From Candidatus Poribacteria bacterium (GTDB lineage: Bacteria > Poribacteria > WGA-4E > WGA-3G), in NCBI GenBank assembly GCA_028818995.1, contig JAPPMR010000271.1:1-5786 (forward strand): a stretch of DNA of 5,786 nt, written 5' to 3'. Positions 5,731-5,786 of this stretch are shown here, one piece after another. The notes below the pieces were generated by a model that searched no databases, was not told the DNA's origin, and saw nothing but the letters and a program-made list of their open reading frames with translations. Position numbers and translations under genes: made by a program. How positions within the stretch are numbered: position 1 is the first letter of the stretch; each line of letters starts with the position of its first letter.

Positions 5731-5786
5731 GTCCAAACTCAGGGTTATTTAGTTTTAAGAATTTTCAGTTAATGAGTATTACTGTT

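Noticed and set aside
5772..5786. Divergent plus-strand gene starting ATGAGTATTACTGTT at the right edge
   Set aside because: Only five codons are visible and there is no clear ribosome-binding site, so it cannot be supported.

Overview
The window looks like a piece of a bacterial genome of moderate to low GC. All five supportable genes lie on the minus strand, so they read from right to left. The intergenic palindromic repeats (GGTAGGCGCG.., GGTAGATGCGGTTTCCTAACCG.., CTGTAGGAGCGATCTCC..) resemble those I associate with Candidatus Poribacteria and similar marine or sponge-associated lineages. That placement is inference from style; no marker gene here fixes the taxonomy.

In transcription order the layout is as follows. 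(1) At the right edge, about 170 bp of leader holds a good sigma70-like promoter candidate (5702-5730). (2) NuoI, the two-[4Fe-4S] subunit of respiratory complex I, spans 5070-5618. (3) A 143-bp gap carries a tandem pair of a 28-bp palindromic repeat (5008-5063). (4) An MT-A70 family adenine-N6 methyltransferase spans 4339-4926. (5) A 919-residue soluble protein that I do not recognise spans 1543-4302. (6) A lactate/malate dehydrogenase fold protein spans 611-1531; every catalytic residue I can align has been replaced. (7) A 369-bp gene-free stretch (242-610) holds two compound palindromic elements of one family. (8) At the left edge, 1-241 encodes the first 80 residues of an XdhC/CoxI family protein, cut by the window end.

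The methyltransferase, the 919-residue protein and the dehydrogenase-like protein are packed with gaps of 36 and 11 bp, and the ribosome-binding site of the last gene overlaps the stop codon of the one before. They probably form one transcript. This three-gene cassette has repeat elements at both ends. NuoI and XdhC look like ordinary metabolic neighbours. The most interesting content is the cassette itself (methyltransferase, large orphan, apparent pseudo-dehydrogenase) and the nested inverted-repeat elements. No function for the cassette can be shown from sequence alone.
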